A DNA stretch of 64,000 nt from Pedobacter psychroterrae. GTDB taxonomy: Bacteria; Bacteroidota; Bacteroidia; Sphingobacteriales; Sphingobacteriaceae. The notes below the pieces were generated by a model. The model ran no database searches and had not been told where the DNA came from. It was given only the letters and a program-made list of their open reading frames with translations. Shown here in pieces: positions 17,779 to 26,452 of this stretch. A program made the position numbers and the translations under genes. Location of the stretch: assembly GCF_004331695.1 (NCBI RefSeq), contig NZ_SJSL01000004.1, positions 62,001 through 126,000 on the forward strand, read 5' to 3'. The stretch's first letter is position 1; every line of letters begins with the position of its first letter.

Positions 17779-17942
17779 GATGCTTAAATATCAGAATTTT
17801 ATTGAATTTATGCATTAGCATTAAATATTTTTTTAGTATTTAATGTATTTGTTATTAAAATGCTTCAACAAAAATCCGATTGATCTTATTTCTCGTTTAT
17901 GAGTTTAACAAAGCAAAATCTAAAACAACAAAACATTAAATT

Positions 17943-18539
17943 ATGAAAAAGCAATTTTTAAGTTTAGCATCAGCAGCAGTATTGGTAGCTTTTATGTCGG
18001 CCTGCGGTTCATCTGACAAATCTGGCTCAATGGGTGACAGTACGGTGGTTGATACCAGCATGGTAATGGCTGATACGAGCACAGTAGCTGAAGAAGGTGT
18101 AATGGTTGGGGGTGCCTTGATGGTTCCTTCTAAAAACATCGTGGAAAATGCAATGGGATCAAGTGAACACACTACACTGGTAGCTGCAGTTAAAGCCGCT
18201 GGTTTGGCAGAGACCCTGAGCGGAACCGGACCATTTACAGTATTTGCGCCTACAAATGCCGCTTTTGATAAACTACCTGCCGGGACGGTAGATAATTTAC
18301 TAAAACCAGAAATGAAAAATGACCTGACTAAAGTATTGACATACCATGTTGTTTCAGGAAGCTACAAATCAACAGATTTGAAAGACGGAATGGAATTGAC
18401 CACTGTACAGGGAGGTAAGATCAAACTAGCACAAAAAGACGGCGCATGGTGGGTAAATGGTGCTAAAATCACTACAGCTGATGTAATTTCAAGCAATGGG
18501 GCAACTTATGTTATTGACAGCGTACTGATGCCCAAGTAA
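17943..18539 (+). CDS. Fasciclin-domain lipoprotein
   Basis: A 198-residue secreted protein. The lipoprotein signal ends at MSACGSS with Cys21 as the lipidation site. A low-complexity linker rich in Asp, Ser, Thr and Val (residues about 25-50) follows, then one complete fasciclin (FAS1) domain from about residue 62. Its H1 and H2 signatures are seen as GTGPFTVFAPTNAAFDKLP and LTYHVVSGSYKS, and it ends with NGATYVIDSVLMPK. FAS1 domains mediate adhesion or protein contacts at cell surfaces. The linker resembles the mature part of the small lipoprotein encoded 175 bp downstream. A clear terminator follows, so it is probably transcribed alone. Confidence 0.93.
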   Translation: MKKQFLSLASAAVLVAFMSACGSSDKSGSMGDSTVVDTSMVMADTSTVAEEGVMVGGALMVPSKNIVENAMGSSEHTTLVAAVKAAGLAETLSGTGPFTVFAPTNAAFDKLPAGTVDNLLKPEMKNDLTKVLTYHVVSGSYKSTDLKDGMELTTVQGGKIKLAQKDGAWWVNGAKITTADVISSNGATYVIDSVLMPK

Positions 18540-18568
18540 ATATCTGTTAAAATTAATTAATTTTTTCT

Positions 18569-18604
18569 AAAAAGACCTTTCTGATAAAACAGAAGGGTCT
18601 TTTT
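18569..18604 (+). terminator. Terminator after the fasciclin lipoprotein gene
   Basis: A 15-bp stem with one G-U pair (18569-18583 with 18590-18604) and a 6-nt loop. The 3' arm ends in TTTTT and is followed by more T-rich sequence. Confidence 0.85.
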
Positions 18605-18713
18605 AGTTTTATTACTACGTTAAGTTTGGCCTGGTAATATCAAGTTTTCAAAAATTGAAAAAACTATTATCATGTTCTGTTGTTCAACAAATTAGATAAT
18701 TAAATCCATCCTT

Positions 18714-18914
18714 ATGAAAAAATTAATTTTAAGTCTTGCTTTTGCAGGCGCGATAATGGTAGCCACAACAGCATGCAATTCGACGAAAAACGCTTCAGAT
18801 TCTACTGATAGCGTAGGAACTGATACCACTATGGTACCGGTAGATACTACAGTTGCGGATACTACGGTGCTACCTGTAGATACCACTGTCGTACCACCCG
18901 ACACCATTCAGTAA
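18714..18914 (+). CDS. Small Asp/Thr/Val-repeat lipoprotein
   Basis: A 66-residue protein, nearly all signal and linker. The signal ATTAC places the lipid on Cys21. The mature 45 residues are an imperfect repeat of a D-T-T-V-x-P-V unit (VPVDTTV, ADTTV, LPVDTTVVPPDT) with no folded domain. It resembles the linker of the fasciclin lipoprotein just upstream, as though that domain had been dropped. It may be a short outer-membrane spacer or surface-modification substrate, since Thr-rich tracts of this kind could be O-glycosylated in Bacteroidota. That is only inference. A hairpin terminator follows directly. Confidence 0.72.
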   Translation: MKKLILSLAFAGAIMVATTACNSTKNASDSTDSVGTDTTMVPVDTTVADTTVLPVDTTVVPPDTIQ

Positions 18915-18922
18915 GCTAATTT

Positions 18923-18960
18923 AGATGTGCCCTGTTGAATAACAAGGCACATCTGTTTTT
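18923..18960 (+). terminator. Terminator after the small Asp/Thr lipoprotein gene
   Basis: A 9-bp stem AGATGTGCC/GGCACATCT (18923-18931 with 18946-18954) is followed by GTTTTT. The loop itself can pair further (TGTT with AACA). Confidence 0.85.
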
Positions 18961-18990
18961 CAGTCTTTACGCTCTTTTTTTGTTCTTTTT

Positions 18991-19019
18991 TTTGAAATGC
19001 TTTCTCAGAAGTAAATTTG
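18991..19019 (+). promoter_or_regulatory. Predicted promoter for the MFS transporter gene
   Basis: TTTG (18991-18994), a 17-bp spacer and TAAATTTG (19012-19019) form a full Bacteroidota-type -33/-7 pair. The predicted start of transcription near 19024 lies downstream of the in-frame TTG at 19021 and supports the ATG at 19051. Confidence 0.6.
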
Positions 19020-19050
19020 TTTGTACTTTCAGCTACCAAACAAAAACTGC

Positions 19051-20271
19051 ATGAGCAATACCAACCAAAAAGGAAATGTTTTCTTTTTAATTCTTGTAGC
19101 CTCATTAGGCTATTTCGTAGATATTTACGACCTACTTTTATTTCTGATCATTAAAAACAAAAGCCTGGGCGGACTTGGCGTTCCTGCCGAAAAGATTACC
19201 GAGACGGGACTCTATCTGATGAACTGGCAGATGGCCGGATTGCTGATAGGGGGTATATTATGGGGTATTATAGGCGATAAAAAAGGTCGGCTTTCCGTGC
19301 TTTTCGGCTCTATTATTATGTATTCTGTGGCCAATATTGCCAATGGTTTTGTGACCACAATCCCTATGTATGCCGCACTGAGATTTATTGCCGGAATCGG
19401 TTTGGCAGGGGAGCTTGGAGCAGGTATCACGCTGGTTAGCGAGAGTATGAGTAAAGAAAAACGGGGCTATGGAACTATGCTGGTGGCAGGAATAGGACTG
19501 ATGGGTGCTGTGGCAGCGTATATAGTTGGAGATCTTTTTGAATGGCGGACTGCATTTTTTGTAGGGGGTGGTCTGGGCATATTGTTATTGCTTTTGCGGT
19601 TTGGGGTTTTTGAGTCGGGTATGTTTGAAAAGATGAATAAAAAAGAGGTGGTAAAAGGTAATTTCTTAATGCTATTTCAGAGAAAGCGCTTTTTTAAATA
19701 CTTAAATTGTATACTGATTGCAGTCCCGCTTTGGTTTGTGGTAGGTATTCTGGTAGGTATCGCACCAGAATTTGGCAAGGCATTAGGCGCTGTAGAGGTA
19801 CTGGACAATGGTAAAGGGGTCATGTTTACCTATATTGGAATATCTTTGGGTGATTTCCTGAGTGGCGCGCTGAGCCAGATTTTTAAAACACGTAAAAAGA
19901 TTGTCTATATATTTCTCACACTCACATTTGCTGCCATGTTGGTTTATTTGCTGAATACTGGCTGGACAGCCAATGGCTTCTATATTCTATGCCTGTTTTT
20001 CGGTTTATTTACCGGCTACTGGGTAGTTTTTGTTACCATTGCAGCGGAACAGTTCGGCACCAATCTTCGTGCTACCGTAACTACCAGTGTGCCTAATATG
20101 GTAAGAGGTTCACTGATCCTGGTTACACTGCTTTTTCAATGGTTGCTTGGTTATATCGGCATCATCAATGCAGCATTGTGCATCGCTGTGCTAACAATAA
20201 CCCTGGCATACATCGCCTTGTACAATCTGGATGAAACTTATGGCCGTGACCTTAACTTCATAGAAGAATAG
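19051..20271 (+). CDS. Major facilitator superfamily transporter
   Basis: A 406-residue transporter with twelve predicted transmembrane helices. The MFS signature between helices 2 and 3 is seen as GGILWGIIGDKKGRLSVLFGS. FIAGIGLAGELGAGITLVSE and AEQFGTNLRATVTTSVPNMVRGSL resemble the metabolite:H+ symporter (sugar or organic acid) branch. The frame runs back to a TTG at 19021, but a promoter element overlaps that area, so the ATG at 19051 (MSNTNQKG) is preferred. Its substrate cannot be named. hemF follows 82 bp downstream on the same strand, with no terminator seen between them. Confidence 0.88.
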   Translation: MSNTNQKGNVFFLILVASLGYFVDIYDLLLFLIIKNKSLGGLGVPAEKITETGLYLMNWQMAGLLIGGILWGIIGDKKGRLSVLFGSIIMYSVANIANGFVTTIPMYAALRFIAGIGLAGELGAGITLVSESMSKEKRGYGTMLVAGIGLMGAVAAYIVGDLFEWRTAFFVGGGLGILLLLLRFGVFESGMFEKMNKKEVVKGNFLMLFQRKRFFKYLNCILIAVPLWFVVGILVGIAPEFGKALGAVEVLDNGKGVMFTYIGISLGDFLSGALSQIFKTRKKIVYIFLTLTFAAMLVYLLNTGWTANGFYILCLFFGLFTGYWVVFVTIAAEQFGTNLRATVTTSVPNMVRGSLILVTLLFQWLLGYIGIINAALCIAVLTITLAYIALYNLDETYGRDLNFIEE

Positions 20272-20353
20272 TGTCAAAAAAATGTACTATCTGCAAATAT
20301 AAACCCTATTGCGCTGGCATTAAGGTTAACTTTGAGCCTAGTTTAATAATGAA

Positions 20354-21250
20354 ATGGGGTTTAAAGAAAAAGTAGCAGCAGCATACCAGCTCATTCAGGA
20401 TCAGATTTGTGAAGGATTGGAGCAAGCGGACGGGAAAGCAAAATTTGAACAGGAACTGTGGGACAGAAAAGGCGGAGGCGGAGGCCGTACCCGGATCATG
20501 CAACATGGGAATGTGATTGAAAAGGGTGGAGTAAACTTTTCTGCCGTTCATGGTAAATTGCCGGAGGCTGTTAAAAAAGCTTTTAATGTAGAAAGTGATG
20601 ATTTTTTTGCCACTGGGGTTTCTATTGTAATGCATCCGGGCAATCCCTTTGTGCCGATCATACACATGAATATCCGATATTTTGAGATGGACGAGCAGAC
20701 AAGGTGGTTTGGGGGTGGAATTGACTTGACACCACATTTTATAATCGATACCGATGTGCGCTATTTTCATCATTTGTTGAAGCAGACTTGTGACAGCTTT
20801 GATGCATCCTTTTACCCTAAATTTAAAGCCCATGCTGATGATTATTTTTATATCAGGCACAGAGAGGAAACACGGGGGGTAGGCGGCATATTTTACGACA
20901 GGTTAAAACCTGAAACATGCGGTCTTTCATTTGATGAAATCCTGGATTTTTCCGTTGCTGTAGGCAATACTTTTATCCCGGCCTATACAGAGTTGATAGA
21001 CAGGAACAGGGACGCGGAATATACTGAAAGAGAGCAGGAATGGCAGTATCTGCGCAGGAGCAGGTATGCAGAATTCAACCTGGTATATGATGCGGGCACT
21101 AAATTCGGACTCGAAACAAATGGCAGAATCGAATCCATCCTGATGAGCCTGCCCCCAATGGCCAAATGGGTATACAACCACAAGACTGTTCCTGGCAGCG
21201 CAGAATCTTATACTTTGAGCATGCTGAAAAAGGGCATTCAATGGGCATGA
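20354..21250 (+). CDS. hemF: Oxygen-dependent coproporphyrinogen III oxidase
   Basis: Oxidatively decarboxylates coproporphyrinogen III to protoporphyrinogen IX in haem synthesis, using O2. The 298-residue protein carries the HemF core in order: RKGGGGGRTRIM, GVNFSAVHGKLP, FFATGVSIVMHPGNPFVPIIHMNIRYFE, WFGGGIDLTPHF and the signature REETRGVGGIFYDR. The C-terminal part has FNLVYDAGTKFGLETNGRIESILMSLPP. Length matches the family. Use of the O2-dependent enzyme points to aerobic growth, though an anaerobic HemN could exist elsewhere. No other haem gene is adjacent. Confidence 0.96.
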   Translation: MGFKEKVAAAYQLIQDQICEGLEQADGKAKFEQELWDRKGGGGGRTRIMQHGNVIEKGGVNFSAVHGKLPEAVKKAFNVESDDFFATGVSIVMHPGNPFVPIIHMNIRYFEMDEQTRWFGGGIDLTPHFIIDTDVRYFHHLLKQTCDSFDASFYPKFKAHADDYFYIRHREETRGVGGIFYDRLKPETCGLSFDEILDFSVAVGNTFIPAYTELIDRNRDAEYTEREQEWQYLRRSRYAEFNLVYDAGTKFGLETNGRIESILMSLPPMAKWVYNHKTVPGSAESYTLSMLKKGIQWA

Positions 21251-21291
21251 TAATCGCCTAAAATTTACGTTTAAAATTTTTCCACAATACC

Positions 21292-21320
21292 TTGTTATGG
21301 CTGTTTTTTTATTAGCTTCG
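21292..21320 (+). promoter_or_regulatory. Possible gyrA promoter
   Basis: TTG (21292-21294), an 18-bp spacer and TAGCTTCG (21313-21320) differ from the TTG/TAnnTTTG consensus at one base. The leader to the gyrA ATG would be about 50 nt. Confidence 0.35.
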
Positions 21321-21374
21321 CAAGGTTATAAGAATACCACATTTTAAATCGTTCTTAAGGAACATTAATATTTT

Positions 21375-23981
21375 ATGGCAGAAGATTTAGAAAATCAAGA
21401 AAACGACAAAATAATCAGGATTGATATTGATGAGCAAATGAGGTCGGCCTACATCGATTATTCGATGTCGGTAATTGTATCAAGGGCTTTGCCTGACGTA
21501 CGCGACGGATTAAAACCTGTACACCGCAGGGTGCTCTATGGGATGCTCGACTTAGGACTTACAAACAATAAACCTTATAAAAAATCAGCACGTATTGTAG
21601 GAGAGGTATTAGGAAAGTACCACCCGCATGGTGATGCGTCTGTTTATAATACCATGGTAAGGATGGCCCAGGAATGGAGTCTACGTTACCTAATGGTAGA
21701 AGGCCAGGGAAACTTTGGCTCTATAGACGGTGATTCTCCTGCTGCGATGCGTTATACTGAGGCACGCTTCCAGAAGATCGCAGAGGATATGCTGGCGGAT
21801 ATTAACAAAGATACAGTTGATTTTCAGCTGAACTTTGATGATTCCCTGACTGAACCTACCGTACTTCCTTCTAAAGTACCAAACCTATTGATCAACGGTT
21901 CTTCTGGTATTGCAGTGGGTATGGCGACAAATATGCCACCACACAACATTACCGAGGTGATCAACGCGACTATCGCATATATTGACAACAATGAGGTAAC
22001 GATACCCGAATTGATGAAGCACGTAAAGGCTCCTGATTTTCCTACCGGAGCCATCATCTATGGTTATGCTGGTGTTCAGGAAGCGTTTGAAACTGGCAGG
22101 GGCAGGATTGTAATGCGCGCTAAAGCGGAGATCGATATATTAAAGGACCGTGAGGTAATCATTGTGACCGAAATACCTTATCAGGTAAATAAGGCGATGA
22201 TGATCGAGCGCACAGCTGAACTGGTAGGTGAGAAAAAGATTGAAGGTATCTCAAACATAAAGGATGAGTCTAATAAAGACGGTATCCGTATTGTATATGA
22301 AATAAAACGCGATGCAAATGCATCTATCGTATTAAATAACCTGTTCAAACAAACTGCGCTTCAGACTTCCTTTAGTGTAAATAACATTGCGCTGGTAGCA
22401 GGAAGACCTCAAATGCTGAACTTGAAAGACCTGATCCGGTATTTCGTAGAACACAGGCATGAGGTGGTAATCCGCAGAACCAAGTTTGAACTAGCTGAAG
22501 CAAAGAAACGGGCACATATTTTAGAGGGTTTACTGATTGCACTTGATCACCTGGATGAGGTAATCAAATTGATCCGTGGATCTGATACTCCTGAAGAAGC
22601 CAGAACAGGCTTGATGGAGCAGTTTGGTTTGAGTGATATTCAGGCCAGAGCGATTCTTGATATGACCTTGCGCAGGTTGACAGGACTTGAGCGTGATAAG
22701 ATCAAAGATGAATACAATGAATTGATGAAAACCATTGAATACCTGCAGTCTATTTTGGACGATGAAGGTAAACGTATGCAGATCATCAAGGACGAGCTGA
22801 CCGAAATGATGGAGAAATACGGCGATGAGCGTAGGACTAAAATCGTTCATTCGGCAGAAGACATGAGTATGGAAGACTTTATTGAGGACGAAGACGTGGT
22901 CATCACGATTTCTCATGAAGGCTATATCAAACGCACAGCTGCTACAGAATACCGTACTCAGGGCAGGGGTGGAAAGGGCTCTAAAGGAAGTGATTCAAGA
23001 AATGAAGATTTTATTGAACATATGCTGATCGCTTCCAACCACAATTACATGTTATTCTTTACCGAAGCAGGCCGCTGCTTCTGGTTAAGGGTTTACGAAA
23101 TTCCGGAAGGAACCAGACTGAGCAAAGGAAGAGCAATCCAAAACATCATCAATATTCCGAAGGAAGAGAAAATCAAAGCCTTTATTAAGGTAAAAAACCT
23201 GAAAGATCAGGAGTATCTGGAAAACAATTATATTGTGATGTGTACCAAAAAAGGAACAATTAAGAAAACTTCTTTGGAGGCATACTCAAGACCTAGGGTC
23301 AATGGTATCAATGCAATCAATATCAATGAGGGTGATCAGCTGATTGAAGCAACATTAACCACGGGATCTAGTGAAATTGTGATGGCCCTGCGTTCTGGAA
23401 GAGCGATCAGGTTTAACGAAGAGAAAGTGAGACCAATGGGCAGAACGGCTACAGGAGTACGTGGTGTAACACTGGCCCATGATAAAGACGAAGTAGTTGG
23501 CATGATTGCTGTAGATGATCCGGGGGCTACCGTATTGGTAGTTTCAGAAAAAGGTTACGGCAAACGTACTGATATCGAAGATTATCGCGTTACTAACAGA
23601 GGAGGAAAGGGTGTTAAGACCATTAATGTTACTGAAAAAACCGGAAATCTGGTAGCAATAAAGAATGTTACCGATGCAGATGATCTGATGATCATTAATA
23701 AATCGGGCATTGTAATCAGAATTGTAGTAAGTGAATTGAGGGTAATGGGTAGAGCCACACAAGGTGTACGTTTGATAAACCTTAAAGGTAACGATGCAAT
23801 TGCTTCAGTGGCTAAAATAGAGCATGATGAAGACGAAGTGGACGATACCGCTGATGTTGTTGTAAAAGACATCGTAGAGGAATTACCTGTCGAAGCCGAA
23901 GAGCTGGAAGATGAGGTCGCTGAAGATGAAACCGAAGAAGAGGAAGGTTCTGATGAAGACGATAATGAAGAAGAAAATTAA
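21375..23981 (+). CDS. gyrA: DNA gyrase subunit A
   Basis: The breakage-reunion subunit of gyrase, which introduces negative supercoils with GyrB. The 868-residue protein has the winged-helix catalytic core with active-site Tyr127 in MRYTEARFQK. The coiled-coil gate is near 365-500 (RRTKFELAEAKKR, ILDMTLRRLTGLE), and the C-terminal DNA-wrapping pinwheel begins near 515 with the GyrA box QGRGGKG. A second RGGKG occurs in a later blade. The quinolone-contact helix reads HPHGDASVYNTMV, with Ala88 and Asn92 where E. coli has Ser83 and Asp87. The last ~50 residues are an acidic tail of Asp and Glu. Two TPR genes follow, the first only 23 bp downstream. Confidence 0.97.
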   Translation: MAEDLENQENDKIIRIDIDEQMRSAYIDYSMSVIVSRALPDVRDGLKPVHRRVLYGMLDLGLTNNKPYKKSARIVGEVLGKYHPHGDASVYNTMVRMAQEWSLRYLMVEGQGNFGSIDGDSPAAMRYTEARFQKIAEDMLADINKDTVDFQLNFDDSLTEPTVLPSKVPNLLINGSSGIAVGMATNMPPHNITEVINATIAYIDNNEVTIPELMKHVKAPDFPTGAIIYGYAGVQEAFETGRGRIVMRAKAEIDILKDREVIIVTEIPYQVNKAMMIERTAELVGEKKIEGISNIKDESNKDGIRIVYEIKRDANASIVLNNLFKQTALQTSFSVNNIALVAGRPQMLNLKDLIRYFVEHRHEVVIRRTKFELAEAKKRAHILEGLLIALDHLDEVIKLIRGSDTPEEARTGLMEQFGLSDIQARAILDMTLRRLTGLERDKIKDEYNELMKTIEYLQSILDDEGKRMQIIKDELTEMMEKYGDERRTKIVHSAEDMSMEDFIEDEDVVITISHEGYIKRTAATEYRTQGRGGKGSKGSDSRNEDFIEHMLIASNHNYMLFFTEAGRCFWLRVYEIPEGTRLSKGRAIQNIINIPKEEKIKAFIKVKNLKDQEYLENNYIVMCTKKGTIKKTSLEAYSRPRVNGINAININEGDQLIEATLTTGSSEIVMALRSGRAIRFNEEKVRPMGRTATGVRGVTLAHDKDEVVGMIAVDDPGATVLVVSEKGYGKRTDIEDYRVTNRGGKGVKTINVTEKTGNLVAIKNVTDADDLMIINKSGIVIRIVVSELRVMGRATQGVRLINLKGNDAIASVAKIEHDEDEVDDTADVVVKDIVEELPVEAEELEDEVAEDETEEEEGSDEDDNEEEN

Positions 23982-24004
23982 TTGTTAAATCATATTATAA
24001 AAAA

Positions 24005-25087
24005 ATGAAAAAGATACTTTTTAGTTTATTGTTATTGGGTGTTGTCTCATTTGCAAATGCTCAAAGGAATGAGATTATTGAGGCCCAGAAGAAATGGAAC
24101 CTTTTGGCATTAGGCAAGGATAAGACGCTTGCAGAGAATTTAAAGACGCTTAACGAAGGCTTGGCACATACAAGCAAAGCTATTGTTAATGAAAAAACAA
24201 AAGATCAGTTAGAATCCTGGTTATACAGAGCGTTATTTGCTTCCAGGATCGCATTAGTAGACTCTTTAGATTTGGCTAATTCAATTGCAAATCAGAAAAT
24301 AGCAGAGGAAGCTATTGAAAAGGCAAAGACGCTTGATAAAAAAGGCGCTGAAAAGGAAAACATTGAGAACGCTTTTCTAAATGTAGAATCAGCAGTTAGA
24401 AATCGTGGTATTTTTGCATATAATAAGAAAGACTTTTTAGGTGCTTTTAATGCTTTTTCTGAGGTAACAAAAAGAAACCCTACGGATACAGGTATGTATG
24501 TAAATGCAGGTGTTGCCGCAAAAGAGATTCAGAAATATCCAGAAGCGATCAGTGCATTCAAAAAAGCTATTGAATTGGGATATCCAGATCATAAAATCCT
24601 TTTTATGGATATCGTAACCACTACGTTTTCTAAGTTGAAAGATACTACCGCAGGTATGGTGTTATTGGAAGAAGGTGCTGTTAAATACCCGGATGAATCT
24701 TATTTTGTAGGTCTTCAAACTGACCTTTATATTAAGAAAGGTGATATCGCAAAATCACAGGAGCTGTTGACCAAACTGATAGCTGCAGAACCTGCAAACT
24801 CTCTTTATCAGTATCTGATGGGCAATACGTACTTCAATCAGGCCCTTGCTATTCAAACTGAAAGAGCTAAAGTGGATGCAAAAAACACCAAGTTGTTTAA
24901 TGAAATGACTGTCAAGATGACTAAGTTCATAGACCAGGCTATTCCTTTGTATCTAAAAGCTGTTGAATTAGATCCTAAAAATGCAAATGCACTGGATAAT
25001 TTGAAAACCATTTATGTATTTAAAAATGATACAGTGAAATATGAAGAGATTAAAAAGAAATTAGACGCAATACTTCCAGCAGAATAA
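24005..25087 (+). CDS. TPR-repeat exported protein
   Basis: A 360-residue protein with a Sec signal peptide (MKKILFSLLLLGVVSFANA, cleavage near residue 19-20). A helical region of tetratricopeptide-like repeats follows. The best ones are around residues 145-235 (YPEAISAFKKAIELGYPDH) and 280-345 (IPLYLKAVELDPKNANALDNLKTIY). TPR solenoids act as protein-binding scaffolds, so a periplasmic or outer-membrane-facing role is likely but the partner is unknown. It is 23 bp behind gyrA and probably read on the same mRNA, and ahead of a paralogue from which a terminator separates it. Confidence 0.86.
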   Translation: MKKILFSLLLLGVVSFANAQRNEIIEAQKKWNLLALGKDKTLAENLKTLNEGLAHTSKAIVNEKTKDQLESWLYRALFASRIALVDSLDLANSIANQKIAEEAIEKAKTLDKKGAEKENIENAFLNVESAVRNRGIFAYNKKDFLGAFNAFSEVTKRNPTDTGMYVNAGVAAKEIQKYPEAISAFKKAIELGYPDHKILFMDIVTTTFSKLKDTTAGMVLLEEGAVKYPDESYFVGLQTDLYIKKGDIAKSQELLTKLIAAEPANSLYQYLMGNTYFNQALAIQTERAKVDAKNTKLFNEMTVKMTKFIDQAIPLYLKAVELDPKNANALDNLKTIYVFKNDTVKYEEIKKKLDAILPAE

Positions 25088-25107
25088 AGTTCTGATTTAT
25101 TGATAAC

Positions 25108-25140
25108 AAAAAGAGGAGTATTATTATTCCTCTTTTTTTT
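25108..25140 (+). terminator. Terminator between the two TPR genes
   Basis: AAAAAGAGGA (25108-25117) pairs with TCCTCTTTTT (25128-25137) and the 3' arm runs into further T residues. It would end the gyrA-TPR transcript and isolate the second TPR gene. Confidence 0.8.
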
Positions 25141-25148
25141 TAAATTTG
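25141..25148 (+). promoter_or_regulatory. -7 element four bases before the second TPR gene
   Basis: TAAATTTG matches TAnnTTTG exactly and is directly behind the upstream terminator. Only four bases separate it from the ATG at 25153, so the mRNA would have no leader. No clear TTG -33 partner is visible, because that region is the T-rich terminator arm. Confidence 0.45.
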
Positions 25149-25152
25149 TGAT

Positions 25153-26298
25153 ATGAGTAAAAAATCTTTATTGAGTATTTTTTTGGTTTTACTAGGTTGC
25201 AATATTGCTTTTTCTCAAAAAAGCCAGCTTAATGTAGCACGCAACAGTATCGGGAAATTGCAGGTGGCGATCAACAATAAGCAGGACGTTAAAAAGCAAC
25301 TGGAGGTGATAGGCGAGGGAATCAGAGCAAGTGAAGCTGCTCAAAAAGACAAAAAAACAAAGAAATGGCCGGAAACCTGGGCCATTAAAGCATATCTGAG
25401 TTCCTATGTAGCCATTATAGATCCTGATGAAGGTAATTCAGACAAATATTTTGTTTCGGCTAAAGAAGCAATTGATTCTGCAGCCAGATTAGATAAATTT
25501 CAAGGCAATTCTAAACTGATTCAGGCATCTATTTTTAATATTAACATTAAAAAGCAAGCTAAGGCAACTTCCGCCTTCAATAACAATGACTTTACCACGG
25601 CCTTTGGCTTATTGAAAGAAGTGAGTGATTTTTTCCCAACAGATACGACTTTGGCCATCAATACAGCCATTGCTGCACAGAATATAAGGGGATTTGATAA
25701 TGCGCTTATCTATTTTAAAAGAGCCAAGGATAATGGCATTCATAATCCGACAGTATTTCAAAATATGGCGGCCATTTATACTTCGAAGTTTGAAAATGAC
25801 CTGGCAATAAAGACGTTGGAAGAAGGTATAAAGTTAAATCCTTACGACACCAACTTGACCAATAATTATATCAACCTTTTACTGGATCATGAAAAGTATA
25901 GTGAGGCAATTAAAGTGATTGACAATACGCTAAAAACAACAACCAATAATAAACTGCTTTATTTTCTTTATGGCTATCTGCATCAGAACAATTCAAACTA
26001 TAGTACCGCAGAATTAGCCTATAATAAGGCACTGACCATGGATGAAAACTATTTTGATGCTTTGTACCAGCTTGGAGTTGCCTATGTGGATTCAGCTAAT
26101 GAGGCATTAAAAGAAAAGAAATCAGATAGCGGACAAAAATTTGTTTCCTTAATAAACAGAGCTGAGATGACTTTGCTACAAGCACATGAAATCAATCAAA
26201 ATGATAAATCAACTGTGCAGTTGCTGATAGATATCTATACCAGAAAAAACAAACTCGACAAAGTTCAGGAGCTTAAATCTAAACTAGAGGAATTTTAG
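25153..26298 (+). CDS. TPR-repeat exported protein (paralogue of the preceding gene product)
   Basis: A 381-residue protein with the same plan as its neighbour: signal sequence, a degenerate N-terminal helical region beginning SQLNVARNSIGKLQVAINNK, and TPR-like repeats. Clear repeats include NALIYFKRAKDNGIHNPTVFQNMAAIY and LAIKTLEEGIKLNPYDTNL. The signal can be read two ways: a lipobox LLGC (Cys16) or a standard cut after AFS (residue 21), so lipidation is uncertain. Shared motifs such as the threonine-rich FPTDTTLAINTAIAAQNI support duplication from the upstream gene. An intervening terminator and a promoter element suggest separate transcription. Confidence 0.86.
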   Translation: MSKKSLLSIFLVLLGCNIAFSQKSQLNVARNSIGKLQVAINNKQDVKKQLEVIGEGIRASEAAQKDKKTKKWPETWAIKAYLSSYVAIIDPDEGNSDKYFVSAKEAIDSAARLDKFQGNSKLIQASIFNINIKKQAKATSAFNNNDFTTAFGLLKEVSDFFPTDTTLAINTAIAAQNIRGFDNALIYFKRAKDNGIHNPTVFQNMAAIYTSKFENDLAIKTLEEGIKLNPYDTNLTNNYINLLLDHEKYSEAIKVIDNTLKTTTNNKLLYFLYGYLHQNNSNYSTAELAYNKALTMDENYFDALYQLGVAYVDSANEALKEKKSDSGQKFVSLINRAEMTLLQAHEINQNDKSTVQLLIDIYTRKNKLDKVQELKSKLEEF

Positions 26299-26452
26299 TT
26301 ATTATTCCGGATCCCTAATGGGCGTGAAGAGTGATTAATATTAGTTAACATAATATTAATTATGCCTTCTTAAGTATATTGTTTGATTTATCGTTTTAAA
26401 TTCCGTTTGTCTGTCTAAATTTTGCTATTTTGTAATAAAATAGCTTCATTAC

